NCBI RefSeq assembly: GCF_002575655.3
Contig: NC_053035.3
Location: 86,639,322-86,703,321 of the forward strand
Direction: 5' to 3'
Length of the DNA: 64,000 nt
From: Aegilops tauschii subsp. strangulata
Taxonomy: Eukaryota; Streptophyta; Magnoliopsida; Poales; Poaceae
Shown piece by piece: positions 23,176 to 34,229 of this stretch. The notes below the pieces were generated by a model that had not been told where the DNA came from, made no database searches, and saw nothing but the letters and a program-made list of their open reading frames with translations. The stretch's first letter is position 1, and every line of letters begins with the position of its first letter. Position numbers and translations under genes: made by a program.

Positions 23176-23309
23176 TTAGGGACACGCTTGTCCAAAATGT
23201 GGGGTAAGTTACGAAAGTACCCCCACCGATTTGAGCTAGGCGGTTCTTTAGGTTCAGGGGTATCACGGGCATTTCGCGTGTCGGGATTTCACAGGAGGTG
23301 GGAGTTTTC

Positions 23310-23560
23310 GTGCGCGTTGTAATTTTGGAATAGCAAGGCGCGGGTTGAGATGGAGGGAGTTGTCAGAGCACAACGAGACAAAGATATATCTTAAATATTT
23401 TGGGGTAACAAGGCGCGGGTTGAAATTTCCGGACAAGACTAACGTGTACTGTACCAAATCAATTCGCACTTCCGTCGACGAAAAAACAAAAAGAAATCAA
23501 TTAGCAGCACACAAGAGAGTCTAGTCCCGTGTACTGTACCAAATCAATTCGCACTACAAA
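23310..23560. repeat. Local direct repeats
   Basis: 'GTGTACTGTACCAAATCAATTCGCACT' type sequence occurs at about 23442-23470 and 23529-23556, and 'AAGGCGCGGGTTGA' at about 23335 and 23410. No coding potential is seen. Confidence 0.7.
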
Positions 23561-24420
23561 TGTCATTCAAAACTTTGAATTCATGTTATGTTCAATTAAA
23601 ATATTTTGCTACGTGTACAATGCATGCAACCTACTACTCAAATGAACGTTTTAGTGCATTCCAAACGTATATACTACCGCTTCAATATGAACTAAATTTG
23701 AATTCGTTTCTCTATTTTAATGATTGTTCTGAAGTCAAACCATTTGAATTTGTTTCTCTATTTTAATAAGATCTACAATCATCATTATTGTCAAGTTAAA
23801 CCATCGTTTGTGTATTATCTTCAAAGCACACCACATGATTACTCTCGAGTTAGATATGCACTATGTGTACTATATGAACTCGAACTTGATTTTTTGAATC
23901 CACTTTATGCTGATTTCAAATCATAGTACATTTCAAGCTCTAGCTAGATCTTAATAATCTAAACCATGTCTCATATGTATAATGTGTTTATCACATAATG
24001 TATGGTGCCCCGCCCCCTACGCCTACAAGTATTTAGATGTGAGTTGCAAACACCACACATTACCACAAATTCAAATAAAATGTGAGATTGTTCGATATAT
24101 AGTATTGTTTAGATTGTTCGATATTTAGTTGTAAGCTGCAAACGCCACACATTATCACAAATTCAAATAAAATGTGAGATTGTTCGATGTATAGAATGGT
24201 TTAGATTGTTCGACATTTAGCTGTGAGTTGCAAATGCCATGCATTATCACATTATGGTATAACATGTGCAAAACCACAGCACGCGTATCACCGCTATATT
24301 CATGCATGCATATGTTTATAACACTATGATCTCCTATTCAAATATATGAATCCACTTTCATATCAAATTATGATCTTTGTTAGTCTCTTACACCCACACA
24401 ATCCTCTAACCTTTGTAGCT
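23561..24420. repeat. A/T-rich non-coding stretch with a two-copy tandem repeat
   Basis: No gene is recognised. About 24035-24255 holds two diverged copies of a roughly 110-bp unit ('GCAAACACCACACATTACCAC', 'AATAAAATGTGAGATTGTTC', 'AGATTGTTCGA'). Confidence 0.6.
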
Positions 24421-25760
24421 AGCACTAACTTTCTCTCGTGCATGCACACGCCCTCCTCGCCCTCCCCCTCCCTCAGCATTCTATCCATCACGCACATTCA
24501 TTTTTTTTCTTTAGGTCGTTCTCCCACAGTCTCCACTACTCCTTTACGACACACACCGATCGATAAACCTCTCCAGCGATGTCTGCCTACAACATACACA
24601 CGCACCTTCCATCTCCTCGTTTCTATGTCCATGCCTCGTGTCTCTCATACGGTCCCACACACGTGTAAACTCTCGCCCCTCTTTTCATCGATCTCACAAC
24701 CGCACACTCCTCCCCCTATCTAGCTAGTAGCTCGGCCTCTCGCACCACCTCCTAGCTCCATTCTCTCTGTCTATCCATCTCGCTGGGCCCTATTTGCCTC
24801 TAACAAATGGATGTACACCGACCGATCTCCTGCTATACATATAGCTAGCTAGGTCCTTATAACTCGTTTTTCCCCACGCGTCGATCGATCTACCTCATTA
24901 GTTATGTCTCTCCCTTCCTCCGACAAACAACAATTGATCTACCGATCTAGTTAGGTTTGCTTACCAAACACATGGTTCCCCTTCATCATCCATGCATGCA
25001 TCCCGACAGATCTATCACGCACAGGCACACACAGAAACACATCCCCACTCTTATTGATAATATTGCAGTTCTACCCTCAGTTTGTCTAGTAGGCCTCTCC
25101 CACCATCTTCTAGAAGCAACTCCATCACCCATCCAGCACTCTACCCCTCTCCCTCCCTCTCTATCTCCTCTCTCTCTCTCTCTGTCCCAACCTATTTCCT
25201 GTCCTTCAGTTATGTATGGATGTCGACCGATCTCCCTCAAGACATAGCTGGGGTCTCTCCTTCTCAACACATATACGAGTCGTTCTACCTCTCTAGTTAG
25301 GCCTCTGCCTCCCCCTCCCCCACCCCCCCCCCCCCACACACACACACCGATACATCGAGCGGTCTAGTCATGTCTCCCTACCACACACAAACTTGCTATG
25401 TGCCCTCTGACATTCCGGTAGGTCAGTCGCCCTATATCTTTGACTTGCACACACACAATTTCGATGGCTCTCTTCATCGATCTCGCACCCACCCACTTGA
25501 TCCTCTCTTCGACTCTATCGATATCTATGACCCCTCCCTCTCTTCTCGTGGATCGCCCCCTCTATATATGATATAGATAGGCCTCTATTTCACACACATT
25601 GCATGTGTCAAAATTTTGTCTGAGATTTCATCGACACATATTCCCATAGATACATTCACGAAATCACACGCCCACCCCAAACAAAAAACACTCACGAACG
25701 CACACGTCATCTGTCTAGGTTTGTATCTGTCTCACACACACCCACGTAGGTGGGGGACGT
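24421..25760. repeat. Pyrimidine-rich degenerate repeat region
   Basis: The plus strand is dominated by C and T for about 1.3 kb, with (TC)n near 25165-25185, a C run at 25311-25336 and CA runs. Words such as 'AGGCCTCTCCCACC', 'ATGGATGT..ACCGATCTCC' and 'GATCTACCTC' recur at spacings of a few hundred bases (about 24810/25217; 24890, 25080, 25280), so it is a diverged long-unit tandem repeat. Small open frames are by-products of the composition. Confidence 0.55.
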
Positions 25761-26194
25761 GCACGAAGAGAAGAGGTGCACGCACGACGCACGTACTCCT
25801 GTCTCTTTCCCAACCACACACGCGCGGGTACACGGTGGAACTCATTTCTATACGAAAAGGCAGCCCACGTGGTAATTTAACACGTGTACTGGTTGTCCAC
25901 TTGATGGAGGATCGTCTACCACGGGTGAACAAACAAATTGCGACTTGACGCGTTATGTTAAAAAAGAGGCAAACCATGTGGGGCCTACCTTAGAGGCAAG
26001 GCTCTATGCACTGGAGTACTTTTGATGTGTCTCGTCAACTCGCAGAACGAGGAATAGCTTGCTTAGTACACCGTCTCCCCCGCGCACGGGAGCGGTGGCT
26101 CGCAGGATGAGGTGAAGCTTGCTTACTAGTATGCCTTACGCCTGCTCCCTCGCCCACGCGCGCGGTGGCTCGCAAGACGAGGAGAAAATTTTAC
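25761..26194. repeat. Three-copy tandem repeat (unit about 70 bp) in an otherwise featureless stretch
   Basis: At about 26038-26185 the block 'GGTGGCTCGCAGGATGAGGTGAAGCTTGC' appears three times with variation. Nothing is recognised at 25761-26037. Confidence 0.6.
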
Positions 26195-26390
26195 TACTCC
26201 CTCCGTTTACTCATCGTCCCTACCTTAGTTAGAGAGATTATCATATTGTTTGGAATATATGTCCTTTAGTAGATTTCAATATGAACTACTAGTACATACT
26301 CCAAACACTGATGTATATAGACGTATTTTAGAGTGTAGATTCACTCATTTTGCTCCGTATGTAGTCCATATTGAAACAGACGTAATAGTA
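26195..26390. mobile_element. Degenerate Stowaway-type MITE
   Basis: Left terminus CTCCCTCCGTTTACTC; the core ('GATGTATATAGACGTATTTTAG', 'AGATTCACTCATTTTGCTCC') is the well-known core of Triticeae Stowaway MITEs. The right terminus is not recognisable. Confidence 0.6.
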
Positions 26391-26649
26391 CGCACTATCC
26401 CTCGCCCCTCGACCCTCGCCCACGTGGTGGACGTGCAGCAATTCATCCGGTCTCGTATATCCAGAATGATATATACTGTGGTACCATTATTGCTCGACTT
26501 CCCGAAGAGGCGAAGAGCCAATCGCAAGGTTAATATTTTGGAGATGCCAAGCGCAAGGTTTATAGGAGAACGAGTAGTAGGTGCCGCGTCATTTATAAAT
26601 AAAGTTTTTTCTTCAATGGCACGTACGCAATATAAATAGGTTCATATGG

Positions 26650-27140
26650 AGAGAAAAGGAAACCGCACCACTATATGCATAGGTAGGACGAGCCTACACG
26701 GTTGCTTGCTGGGGTTGCTCTCTTCACACTCTCTCGCACAAAATGACTATGGCCACATCTCTAACATCCCGACGGATCACGTCCACCGGGGGAAGGGGTG
26801 GATGCTTAGTGTAGATGCGATCGCCGTCGCCGACGGCGAAAACCCACTGTCGGCACGTCCCGATCAGGGGTCCCTGTCGTTCTCTCTCACAAAGCCGGTG
26901 AGGTTGCCTTCGTCCCTTGCTCACTGCCGCGACGTGGGCAGTTGCCGCCTCCCGCCGCCCTCCTCTAGGTTGAGCTACGTCCCGACATCCCTCAAGTACA
27001 ACTCCCTTTACAGCCGGCTTGCACCACTGCTCCAGCTGCCCACATCACTCCATGTGGATATTTCTCTACTTCTTTGCCCCGCACATACCTACTGGCTTCT
27101 ACGTACTGTATTTGTGATGAGTTTATGTCTCATCAACTAG
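26650..27140 (+). pseudogene. Plus-strand upstream-exon-like module, copy 1
   Basis: Contains 'GGGGTTGCTCTCTTCACACTCTCTC' and the GC-rich 'GCCGTCGCCGACGGCGAAAACCC', both of which have counterparts at 29.9-30.2 kb in the same order. An open frame (26646-27140) runs through it, with no known domain. I interpret it as a duplicated promoter or first exon of the plus-strand module set. It may not be translated. Confidence 0.4.
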
Positions 27141-27350
27141 TCCCAATAATCTTATTCTAATCACACTTCTTCAATTTCTTTGCCACAGGGATGCTCATCT
27201 CGGTTTTGGTGAAACTGCACAAAATGATCCGATGGTCAAAGGGTTGCAAACTTCATTTCTTCGGAAGCTCCAACATCGCCAGAAAATTAAAGCCTGGTTA
27301 GGGTTTACGGTTCAAGGGCTAGGGACTGCATGGATCGTTTTTTTCTTTAG

Positions 27351-27450
27351 TTGTCTCTGTTCCAAAATAAGTGTCAACTTTAGTAGTAGTAGTACAACTG
27401 TGTACTAAAGTTTGCACAAAGTTGAGACACTTATTTTGGAACGGAGGGAG
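27351..27450. mobile_element. Stowaway-type MITE, about 100 bp
   Basis: Right end GACACTTATTTTGGAACGGAGGGAG followed by TA; the left end is the inverted copy TTCCAAAATAAGTGTC with a mutated CTCCCTCCG start. The element is nearly a perfect hairpin around a short GTA-repeat centre. Confidence 0.75.
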
Positions 27451-28338
27451 TACATATTGGCTATGATCTGTCAATCATTGAGATGCAATAGCATGCATGT
27501 TAGTCTCCTTTGTATTTGATGAAATGCTGCAACGGGCAACCTTGGATGCAAGATACATGAAACAGAAGCTGGAAGCTTCATAGCATTGTACAAATTTATC
27601 TTGCTGATAAATTACAGTACGTACTATACTAGTACTATGTAAAGAGTTAGGTGTCGCATGGTGTCCAGAAAATATGGTGATAGTGTGAGGTGGGCCATGT
27701 AATCACTGAGCCTGCATGTTTTCACTACTCTCGCACTCCTCCGCTGTAAGAATGGAGAAAATTGTAATCTAGTAGTACCTCCTTTCGCCGAAAGTGTGGG
27801 ACATCTAGCAGTCCTACCACCTCAGTAATAATGACCAATGAGCCGTCAAATCACATAGACCCGGCAGTAAGTTGGACGAACGAAGCAACCATCACTCTTG
27901 AATCCGCTTCTCCCTTCAACGCAGGCGCCAGTGAGAGGTCGCGTCCGCTCTGCCGGGCATGAATGCGGCACCGATTCTTTGGAGCGGTGCTGACCGTTTC
28001 GGGCGGGAAGCGCACGCGAGTGATGGAGGGGCTTTGGGTGGGCCAGGCTGGTCAGGAGCGGGCATGGCAGCTATCCGCCTGTCCTGACCGGACGCCCGGA
28101 AATGAGAGGATGCACCGACTCTCGCGGCTAAATTGTACACTACACACCATCTCTCTGTAGGAGTAGGTCGATGTGTCGCTCTCTCTAACACACACACACG
28201 CATGCGCACGCACACACAGGTTCATAGAATAGGAATATCATGCGAGTGCGAAGCCACAGGAAGTGAGATACAAATGGAATACGTACAAGAAGAGAAGAGG
28301 TGACGAATAATCCATCAAACCTGAACTGAGGAGTAGTA
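27451..28338. other. Non-coding stretch in CACTA-B
   Basis: No gene is recognised. About 27985-28060 shares 'GCTGACCGTTTCGGGCGGGAAGCGC' and 'GTGGGCCAGG' with 35267-35330, so the two places have a common source. Confidence 0.5.
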
Positions 28339-28463
28339 CTCCCTCCGTCTAGGTGTTAAGTCATCTTACGAAAATCAGATATTCCCAAAATGTTTAGGCG
28401 TCGTCCATTAACTTTGCATCTCAATCCCCTCCTGGCCTCGTTGCTAGCGAGCGTTGTCACTTA

Positions 28464-28959
28464 GGGAGTGTTTGGATCCTTAGCAAGAACAGTTTATAGC
28501 CTAGTCAGGCAAGGTTAGGTGTTTGGAACTATTAAAATATGTTAGCTTTTGTGGGCCAGCTAGCTTGGGTGAGCTAGAAAAACCTTGCTAGCTCAGGAGA
28601 GCCAGATCGGCTCGCTTCCGACGGCAAACTTCGCGTACTACCGCCGTCCTTGTTTATTGGTCCCCATTGTATTTCGTGTCAAATTTTGACCATAGATTGA
28701 ACTAACAAAATGTTCATGCATGTCACAAAAAATTATATCATTGAAAACTATATTCAAATACGAATCCAACGATATAATTTTTGTTGACATGCATTAACAT
28801 TTTGTTAGTTAAATCTTTGGTCAAAATTTGGCACAAACTACAAAGGGGACCTATAAACCAGGACGAAGGTAGTAGTAACATAGACTACTAACATATGCAT
28901 GTTACTAGTCCAAGTTACTCACCACTATGACCAGCCTAAGCAATGTAACCAAATGCTCC
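28464..28959. mobile_element. Tourist/Harbinger-like MITE, middle member of the nest
   Basis: GGGAGTGTTTGGATCC at the left and the inverted GGTAACCAAATGCTCC type end at the right, flanked by TTA on both sides (28461-28463 and 28960-28962), the usual Harbinger TSD. Confidence 0.75.
28638..28873. mobile_element. Stowaway/mariner-like MITE, inner member of the nest
   Basis: 236 bp with inverted ends CTACCGCCGTCCTTGTTTA and (complement) TATAAACCAGGACGAAGGTAG, with TA on both sides. Further inverted pairing (CAAATTTTGACCATAGATT with AATCTTTGGTCAAAATTTG) extends the hairpin. Confidence 0.8.
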
Positions 28960-29244
28960 TTACTCTGCCTTGTTATCTCCCCCGGAAACCCAATGCATGG
29001 AGCGCAACTACGCGTTGATCAGTCAAGAAATCAAAGTCGGCTTGCATGCGAGTTAATACGTGGCCCTGCATGGTAGCTAAAACGACATCTCTTGGTTGTT
29101 GGGATTAATTGTTGCGTTTAGAGACAGAAATCAGGGCTTTGATTGGAGGAAGGACCGGTCAAGTTTCTCCTTCTCCTCCAATATGCTTGCACCTTGGTCC
29201 CGCTGCACCTTCTAACGTGACTTATTACACCTAGATGGAGGGAG

Positions 29245-29939
29245 TAGTACGAGATACGATGGCACACTGACTTAGGTCAAATACAAGTGCCCAAAATTGT
29301 GTGCATGTTATAATAAGGATTCACTTAAAATAGTACGTGAGCAAACAGAGGGATCAATTGGACAGTGTTCACGAGCAGTAGCGAGATGTGTGAGGTAAGA
29401 TAATCCGCTGGCGCTTTAAAATTTTCTTATTAATTTGTTTGTTTCACCCTCTGACTGGTGGGACCCAACGTACTACGTGGACAGAGCTAAGGTGACTAAG
29501 GCTGCATTATTTTTGTACTACCAACACTACTTTAAATCCCAAAAGACCTTACCACCAAAGCCACATGACACGATTATGATTTAAATCCCAATGACTACCA
29601 CGCAAAAAAAACACGGCATGCTTGTCACACGAATGCAGGAATGTATAAAAGGTTATTTTCCTCTCGTTGAACATAACGGGAGGGTGGTGTAGCTGGTTAG
29701 CCTGCGGGTTCGATAACTACACTTGAGCATAATTTTGTTTTTGTTCGACTTCTTTCTTCCACCCAATGACAGGTAGGCCCCGCATGACAGAGAGAGAAAG
29801 TGATCTGGGGTGGTGCCAAGAGGATTCTTTGACTGGTCAAAATGGATGGATACGGAGCTATACGATCTCGTAGTGACCGTATAATCACCTCATCACGTAT
29901 ACGCTGCAGCCTCGGCGCTTGTTTTCTAGGGTTTGCACT
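29245..29939. other. Non-coding stretch in CACTA-B
   Basis: I see no gene, RNA or complete transposon here. Short frames have no family resemblance. Confidence 0.5.
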
Positions 29940-30284
29940 CTTCACACTCTCTCTCCAGTATATATATACACCCTGGAGCCTCAGCGCTTGTAGTTGCTCT
30001 CTTCACACTCTCTCACCCTCTCCAGATCTAAACAAGACTTCATTGGCCTCTCTCTCCCCTCACTGCTGGTCAAAGAGCCGGCAGGATCCGTCCGGAGGGA
30101 AGGGAAGGAGGATTAACGTTGTCGCCGTCGGCGGGGGGGGGGGGGGAACCACTACCGGCGCAACTGTTCTCTTTCATCCAGCGGCGGCGCGGGAGGGCCT
30201 CCGACCCCTTCTTCCTCGCCGCCGTACATAGTGTGGGCCGAACGGCCTCCGGTCGCCCACCGAACCACACCCCAAGAACCTTAA
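29940..30284 (+). pseudogene. Plus-strand upstream-exon-like module, copy 2, with TATA-like sequence and splice donor
   Basis: 'CAGTATATATATACACCC' (about 29957) could act as a TATA box. Downstream come 'GTTGCTCTCTTCACACTCTCTC' and 'AACGTTGTCGCCGTCGGCG', shared with 26.7-26.9 kb, a G run at 30133-30147 and a GC-rich end 'CCTTAAG|GTATAA' (about 30284) that resembles a donor site. This fits a first exon of the plus-strand modules. No protein family is recognised. Confidence 0.4.
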
Positions 30285-30371
30285 GGTATAATTTACTTAT
30301 TCCACATGCATTGCTCTAGCTGCATGTGGGCTTTTTCCGCTTCTGCACTCGAATTTAGGTGTTGGATCAAA

Positions 30372-30625
30372 CAGGAAAGTAGTGGGGAAAGTTGTATAGC
30401 ATGAATCTAGGACGTGGTTCAAAGAGGAAAGGCATGGGGGAAAGTTGTGGGAAAGTTGTATGGCATGAATCTAGGACGTGGTTCAAAAAGGAAAGGAAGG
30501 GGGAAAGTTGTATAGCATGAATCTAGGACGTGGTTCAAAGAGGAAAGGAACGGGGGAAAGTAGTGGGGAAAGTTGTATAGCATGAATCTAGGACGTGGTT
30601 CAAAGAGGAATGGAAGGGGGGAAAG
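30372..30625. repeat. Minisatellite, unit about 55-65 bp, four to five copies
   Basis: 'GGGAAAGTTGTATAGCATGAATCTAGGACGTGGTTCAAAGAGGAAAGGAA'-type units in direct tandem (core word TAGCATGAATCTAGGACG). The minus strand is open through the array. Confidence 0.9.
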
Positions 30626-30944
30626 TACTAGTACAGACTGGCTATCCAGCACCTACGTTGGTCGAAAAGGGAAAACAATGACAAACGCAGTACGCACATC
30701 TGTAACAAACTGATCTTTTTGTTTGGGGGGACAAGGCTGTAGAGTTTGAGCAGGACTAGATTTTCTGCGCTCGCATAGGGAAAGGTGCCTAAAGATAACA
30801 AAACTGGGACCAACACAAATATGCTCCTTGGTTGTTTGTTCTTTGTTGCAACAGTCTGTGCATCACCCCTTCATACATCGGTAGATGCACATGGTGCTGG
30901 TGCGTTCACCGTCCTGTGCAACTCTTTAGCTATTGTTAATCTAA

Positions 30945-31283
30945 GGCCCTGTTTGGTTAAAAAGTCCTAGGACTTTTTTAGTCCCAACTAAAAAGTCCCT
31001 AGTCCCTACTTGCTTGGTTCCAGGGACTACACATGGACTAGAGGTTATTAAATGACATGCTAAAAGACCATGTTACCCCTAGTAATGAACTAATAGAGAT
31101 AAGGTGCGATGCGGGGCTGGGGCAACTGTTGGAAAAAGTCCCAAAAAGACTCTCCCTCGGGGTCTTCTTTCTTTAGTCCCAAATGCCCACTTTTAGTCCC
31201 TAAAATTCCCTCCTGTTTGGTTTAGATGAGACTGGACTTTTTTTAGTCCCTACACCAAAAAGTCCCTATAAACAAACACCCTC
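30945..31283. mobile_element. Tourist/Harbinger-like MITE with TSD TAA
   Basis: GGCCCTGTTTGGTTAAAAAG at the left and the inverted ATAAACAAACACCCTC at the right, flanked by TAA at 30942-30944 and 31284-31286. 'AAAAAGTCCC/GGGACTTTTT' words pair through the interior. Confidence 0.85.
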
Positions 31284-31556
31284 TAATAATGCCGCTGGAA
31301 AATTGATGCAATGCCATAGTTAAAAGCAAATTACATGTTTAACGAATTTTATTGTTAATATAATCTCTCTATTAATATGAATCAATGCCACCATTTGAGA
31401 AATGCTACTGTCTTGCTTTCTTTCCCATTTAGATAAGTTAGATGCTTCTTTTTGTTGGCTTATGTGTCATCCACCGTTATTAACCACTAGTTGTTTCCTT
31501 TGCACCTTTGTGTAAACAGGGTTATCTACTTCACCTCGTTGCTATTGTGACCTTTT

Positions 31557-31607
31557 GTTGCACTGCACAAAACACTTTTGTTTTAAGAGTGTTTTGTGCA
31601 GTTCAAC
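31557..31607. repeat. Hairpin made of the recurrent ACTGCACAAAA word
   Basis: Arms 31557-31579 and 31585-31607 (core ACTGCACAAAACACTTTT against AAGAGTGTTTTGTGCAGT) pair with two mismatches around a 5-base loop. The same word occurs singly in exon-like modules nearby. Confidence 0.8.
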
Positions 31608-31639
31608 CAAAATGTCACACCGACAACGTTGCTTGATTG

Positions 31640-33140
31640 CTTGATCTTAGTGGAACTGCACAAGAGGAGATCTTACTTCCTATCTGTGTTGGCAAATTTG
31701 GTTCAGATCTTCTTCTTGTGAGTTGTTTGAATTCCGCGTCATGAGAGGTTAGTACTAGCCTTCTTTCACATGATTGTGCAGTGTGCTTTCATATGTTGTG
31801 CTACTTGTATGGTAATGTTGCTTGATTTTAGTGAACTGCACAAATGGAGACAAGACTTCCAATCTGTATGTGCACCGTAATATCCCATTGAGGTAAGATA
31901 AGGATATTTCGCAACTGTTGGCCTGTATTTTGCCACTTTCATCAAAAAATTAATGTCGTTGTTTAGTGCTATACTTGTGCTCCCTAATTGACATGCCAAA
32001 TCTTACATTGAAGGCGAAGCTTGTCTGTTATTGAACCAAGTGATGAAGGGGAAGAACAAGCGGAAGAAAAACAAAAATCAACTCTCGGTGCTGTAATGAA
32101 GCACTGTAACTGTGATGACACAAGTAATGATATAGTTTTTTATCTTAATTTATTGCTATGGCTGGAACGAGCTATTGTTTTGCCACTGATTTGATGCCAC
32201 TCTTAATGTAATATGTAATTATCTCTACTTGTGCAAACAGGGATCTTCTTTGAAGATACCATATATTTTAGTGGAACTGCACAAGAAGATGTTGGAAACA
32301 TTAAACTAATCGAGGAGTATATAGTAAGCATGGCAACCACAGTAGATAACAACAGATGGTTCCGGAGAAGTGCTTGATCTGTATGCTCTACACAATAAGC
32401 CTCCTGACAAAGGTTGGTACTCGCCCACGGATTTCATCCATATGATTGAGCTTTGTCATCTCTATTGGTGGTGTGCTACTATTTAGATACTGACATGAGA
32501 AAGTGGTATTGTCCTTGAGAAGTGACTCATCTGTGCTGTTTTAAATATTTCCTTTCCTTTTTTTGAGCAAACAGGGATGCTAGCATTTAGTACCTCTTGT
32601 CTTTGCACAACAGGATCATCCTCCTCTGAAGAAGAATATGGAGTACATGAAGTGACTAGTTCCGATTATGCCAGGATGAAGAAGCCCTGTCTATCTTCTC
32701 ATCAGAAGGAGCAGTTGAAGGATGGTTACATTACTCCCCACAAGACCAAACTAACTTCAGCTCAGAAGGACTGACAGATCTCCATTTTTTTGCTGTGATG
32801 CGCAAGTACAATGTTGTTCTAGGATTCTTTCCGGTGAGTTCCATTTTTTAAAAGTGTGCTCTACATGGACCATGTAGGTGCGTGTTTAAACTGTCAATTC
32901 ATAGTACAGTTTGCTTTATACTAATCACTTTTTTGTATTTGTGCAAACAGGGGTGCTCAGCTTGATTTCAATGGGAACTGCACAAAATGTTCATGAATAC
33001 ATCGAATCATTCATTTCCACCACAAGAAAAGAGGTGCCGATATGTTCAAGGCATTGCAACATATAAGGGTGAAATCATACAAGCTACGCGCGAATTTGGT
33101 TGATTTTGGTGGAACTGCACAAAAAGAACAGCTGGTTTAT
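31640..33140 (+). pseudogene. Plus-strand exon-like modules sharing 'TAGTGGAACTGCACAA'
   Basis: The word (A/G)GTGGAACTGCACAA or a close variant occurs at about 31647, 31827, 32268, 32970 and 33105, and earlier at 27205. Several copies follow a splice-acceptor-like GCAAACAG|GG (about 32240, 32574, 32950). The copy at 32241-32330 would read ...YFSGTAQEDVGN. This pattern suggests one exon with its acceptor was duplicated many times. Frames differ and stops intervene, so I do not call a working gene. Confidence 0.4.
32575..32833 (+). pseudogene. Captured gene exon, possibly REM-type B3-domain fragment
   Basis: The segment lies between an acceptor (ACAG at 32571-32574) and a donor (GGTGAGT at about 32833). 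It reads SSSSEEEYGV, then RMKKPCLSSHQKEQLKDGY, then TKLTSAQKD before a stop at about 32772. In another frame the text continues FFAVMRKYNV. The order acidic linker, LTSAQK and (V/F)(Y/F)VAVM resembles the start of a second B3 domain in grass REM-family transcription factors. This is a resemblance from memory. The part is too short for DNA-binding function and has a frameshift. Confidence 0.4.
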
Positions 33141-33549
33141 TTAGCACGAGGTGCCATGTCAATGTCTGAACTGATGGCAAACCCTGCCCATTCCACAATC
33201 GTAGGCATTTGATATTTTGGAGTTCGAAAACCTTGTCAAAGTTTGTTCATTGATGTACGCAAAACAACAAGCATTTGACATTTTGGAATGGGACAACCTT
33301 GTCAAATTTTGCTCATTGATGTTAGCAAGAAGACATGCGTTTGATATTTTCGAATGGGACGCCCTTTGCTGTCAGCAGCGTTGATCATTTTTTCTTTATT
33401 CTTTAGTTGTGAATTAAATATTGGCTCTGACATGTGAATCGCTGAGATGCATAATCATCAATTGTTTTGAATGTTCTCTATGAATTGTCAGGCCTGTGTG
33501 TTTGATTGCAATGTACAGGAATGCTAAAAAGATGCTCAAACTCTTTGTA

Positions 33550-33675
33550 CTCCCTCTGTTCCTTTTTACTTTGCACATTGTGAATGTTCATACTTTTTTC
33601 TATAAGATTGGTCAAAGTAGAGATACTTTGACTGCAGACAAAACTTGTATGCAGGCTAAAAAGGACCGGAGGGAG
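33550..33675. mobile_element. Stowaway-type MITE
   Basis: 126 bp from CTCCCTCTGTTCCTTTTTA to (complement) TAAAAAGGACCGGAGGGAG, with TA at 33548-33549 and 33676-33677. Confidence 0.85.
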
Positions 33676-33960
33676 TACATGTGAAACTACTACAAACGAG
33701 GTGATCACCCTGGGGATAATGCTAGTACGTATTGTTTTGCATGTTCATCCAATGCCAGTGATACAAGAATTCGAATTAATCGAACTAAATTCATTCATAC
33801 ACGGTCACATTTCATATAAACATGTTGGATTTCATTACATTTGATACATTCTTCAACTAAAAAGGGGTGCGTTGGAGGTATAATTAATTAACCGAAGCTA
33901 CCTACCTGTGTCCGACTGAGCCAAATAGAAGCTTCTTCTCCAGCGGACTAAGCTTCAGTG

Positions 33961-34052
33961 ACTTAACTGTAGGTGCAGTTGCGTAACTGACATGTGGCCC
34001 AGATGCCCATTGGGCCCACGTGTCAGTGAGCCAACTGCACCAGCAGTTAAGT
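33961..34052. repeat. 92-bp palindrome
   Basis: ACTTAACTG...GGTGCAGTTG at the left pairs with CAACTGCACC...CAGTTAAGT at the right, with GGCCCAGATGCCCATTGGGCC at the centre. It is probably a tiny MITE or a foldback remnant; no TSD was identified. Confidence 0.75.
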
Positions 34053-34229
34053 AGAAGCAGCGTCCTTCTCTAACATAGCTCTCCGACTCCACGTCGCCAC
34101 CAAGAAGCTAATCGGCCATCAATGGTCAACCCGCCTAGCTTGGCTTCAACCGGAGGGTAGCAGCGGTGGCCTTACTTGGACCCGAGCGGCGGCGACCTAC
34201 CATGTTCTACTCTTCCTCATTTTCTGTGT

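Larger units (their letters stand above)
28339..29244. mobile_element. Stowaway/mariner-like element, outer member of a three-deep nest
   Basis: Left CTCCCTCCGTCTAGGTGTTAAGTCATC and right, inverted, GTGACTTATTACACCTAGATGGAGGGAG, each next to TA (28337-28338 and 29245-29246). It is about 0.4 kb once the inner element is removed. No transposase is seen. Confidence 0.75.

Noticed and set aside
29640..29700. Possible tRNA-like segment (GGGAGGGTGGTGTAGCTGGTTAG)
   Set aside because: It resembles an A box, but no B box, anticodon arm or acceptor pairing could be found downstream.
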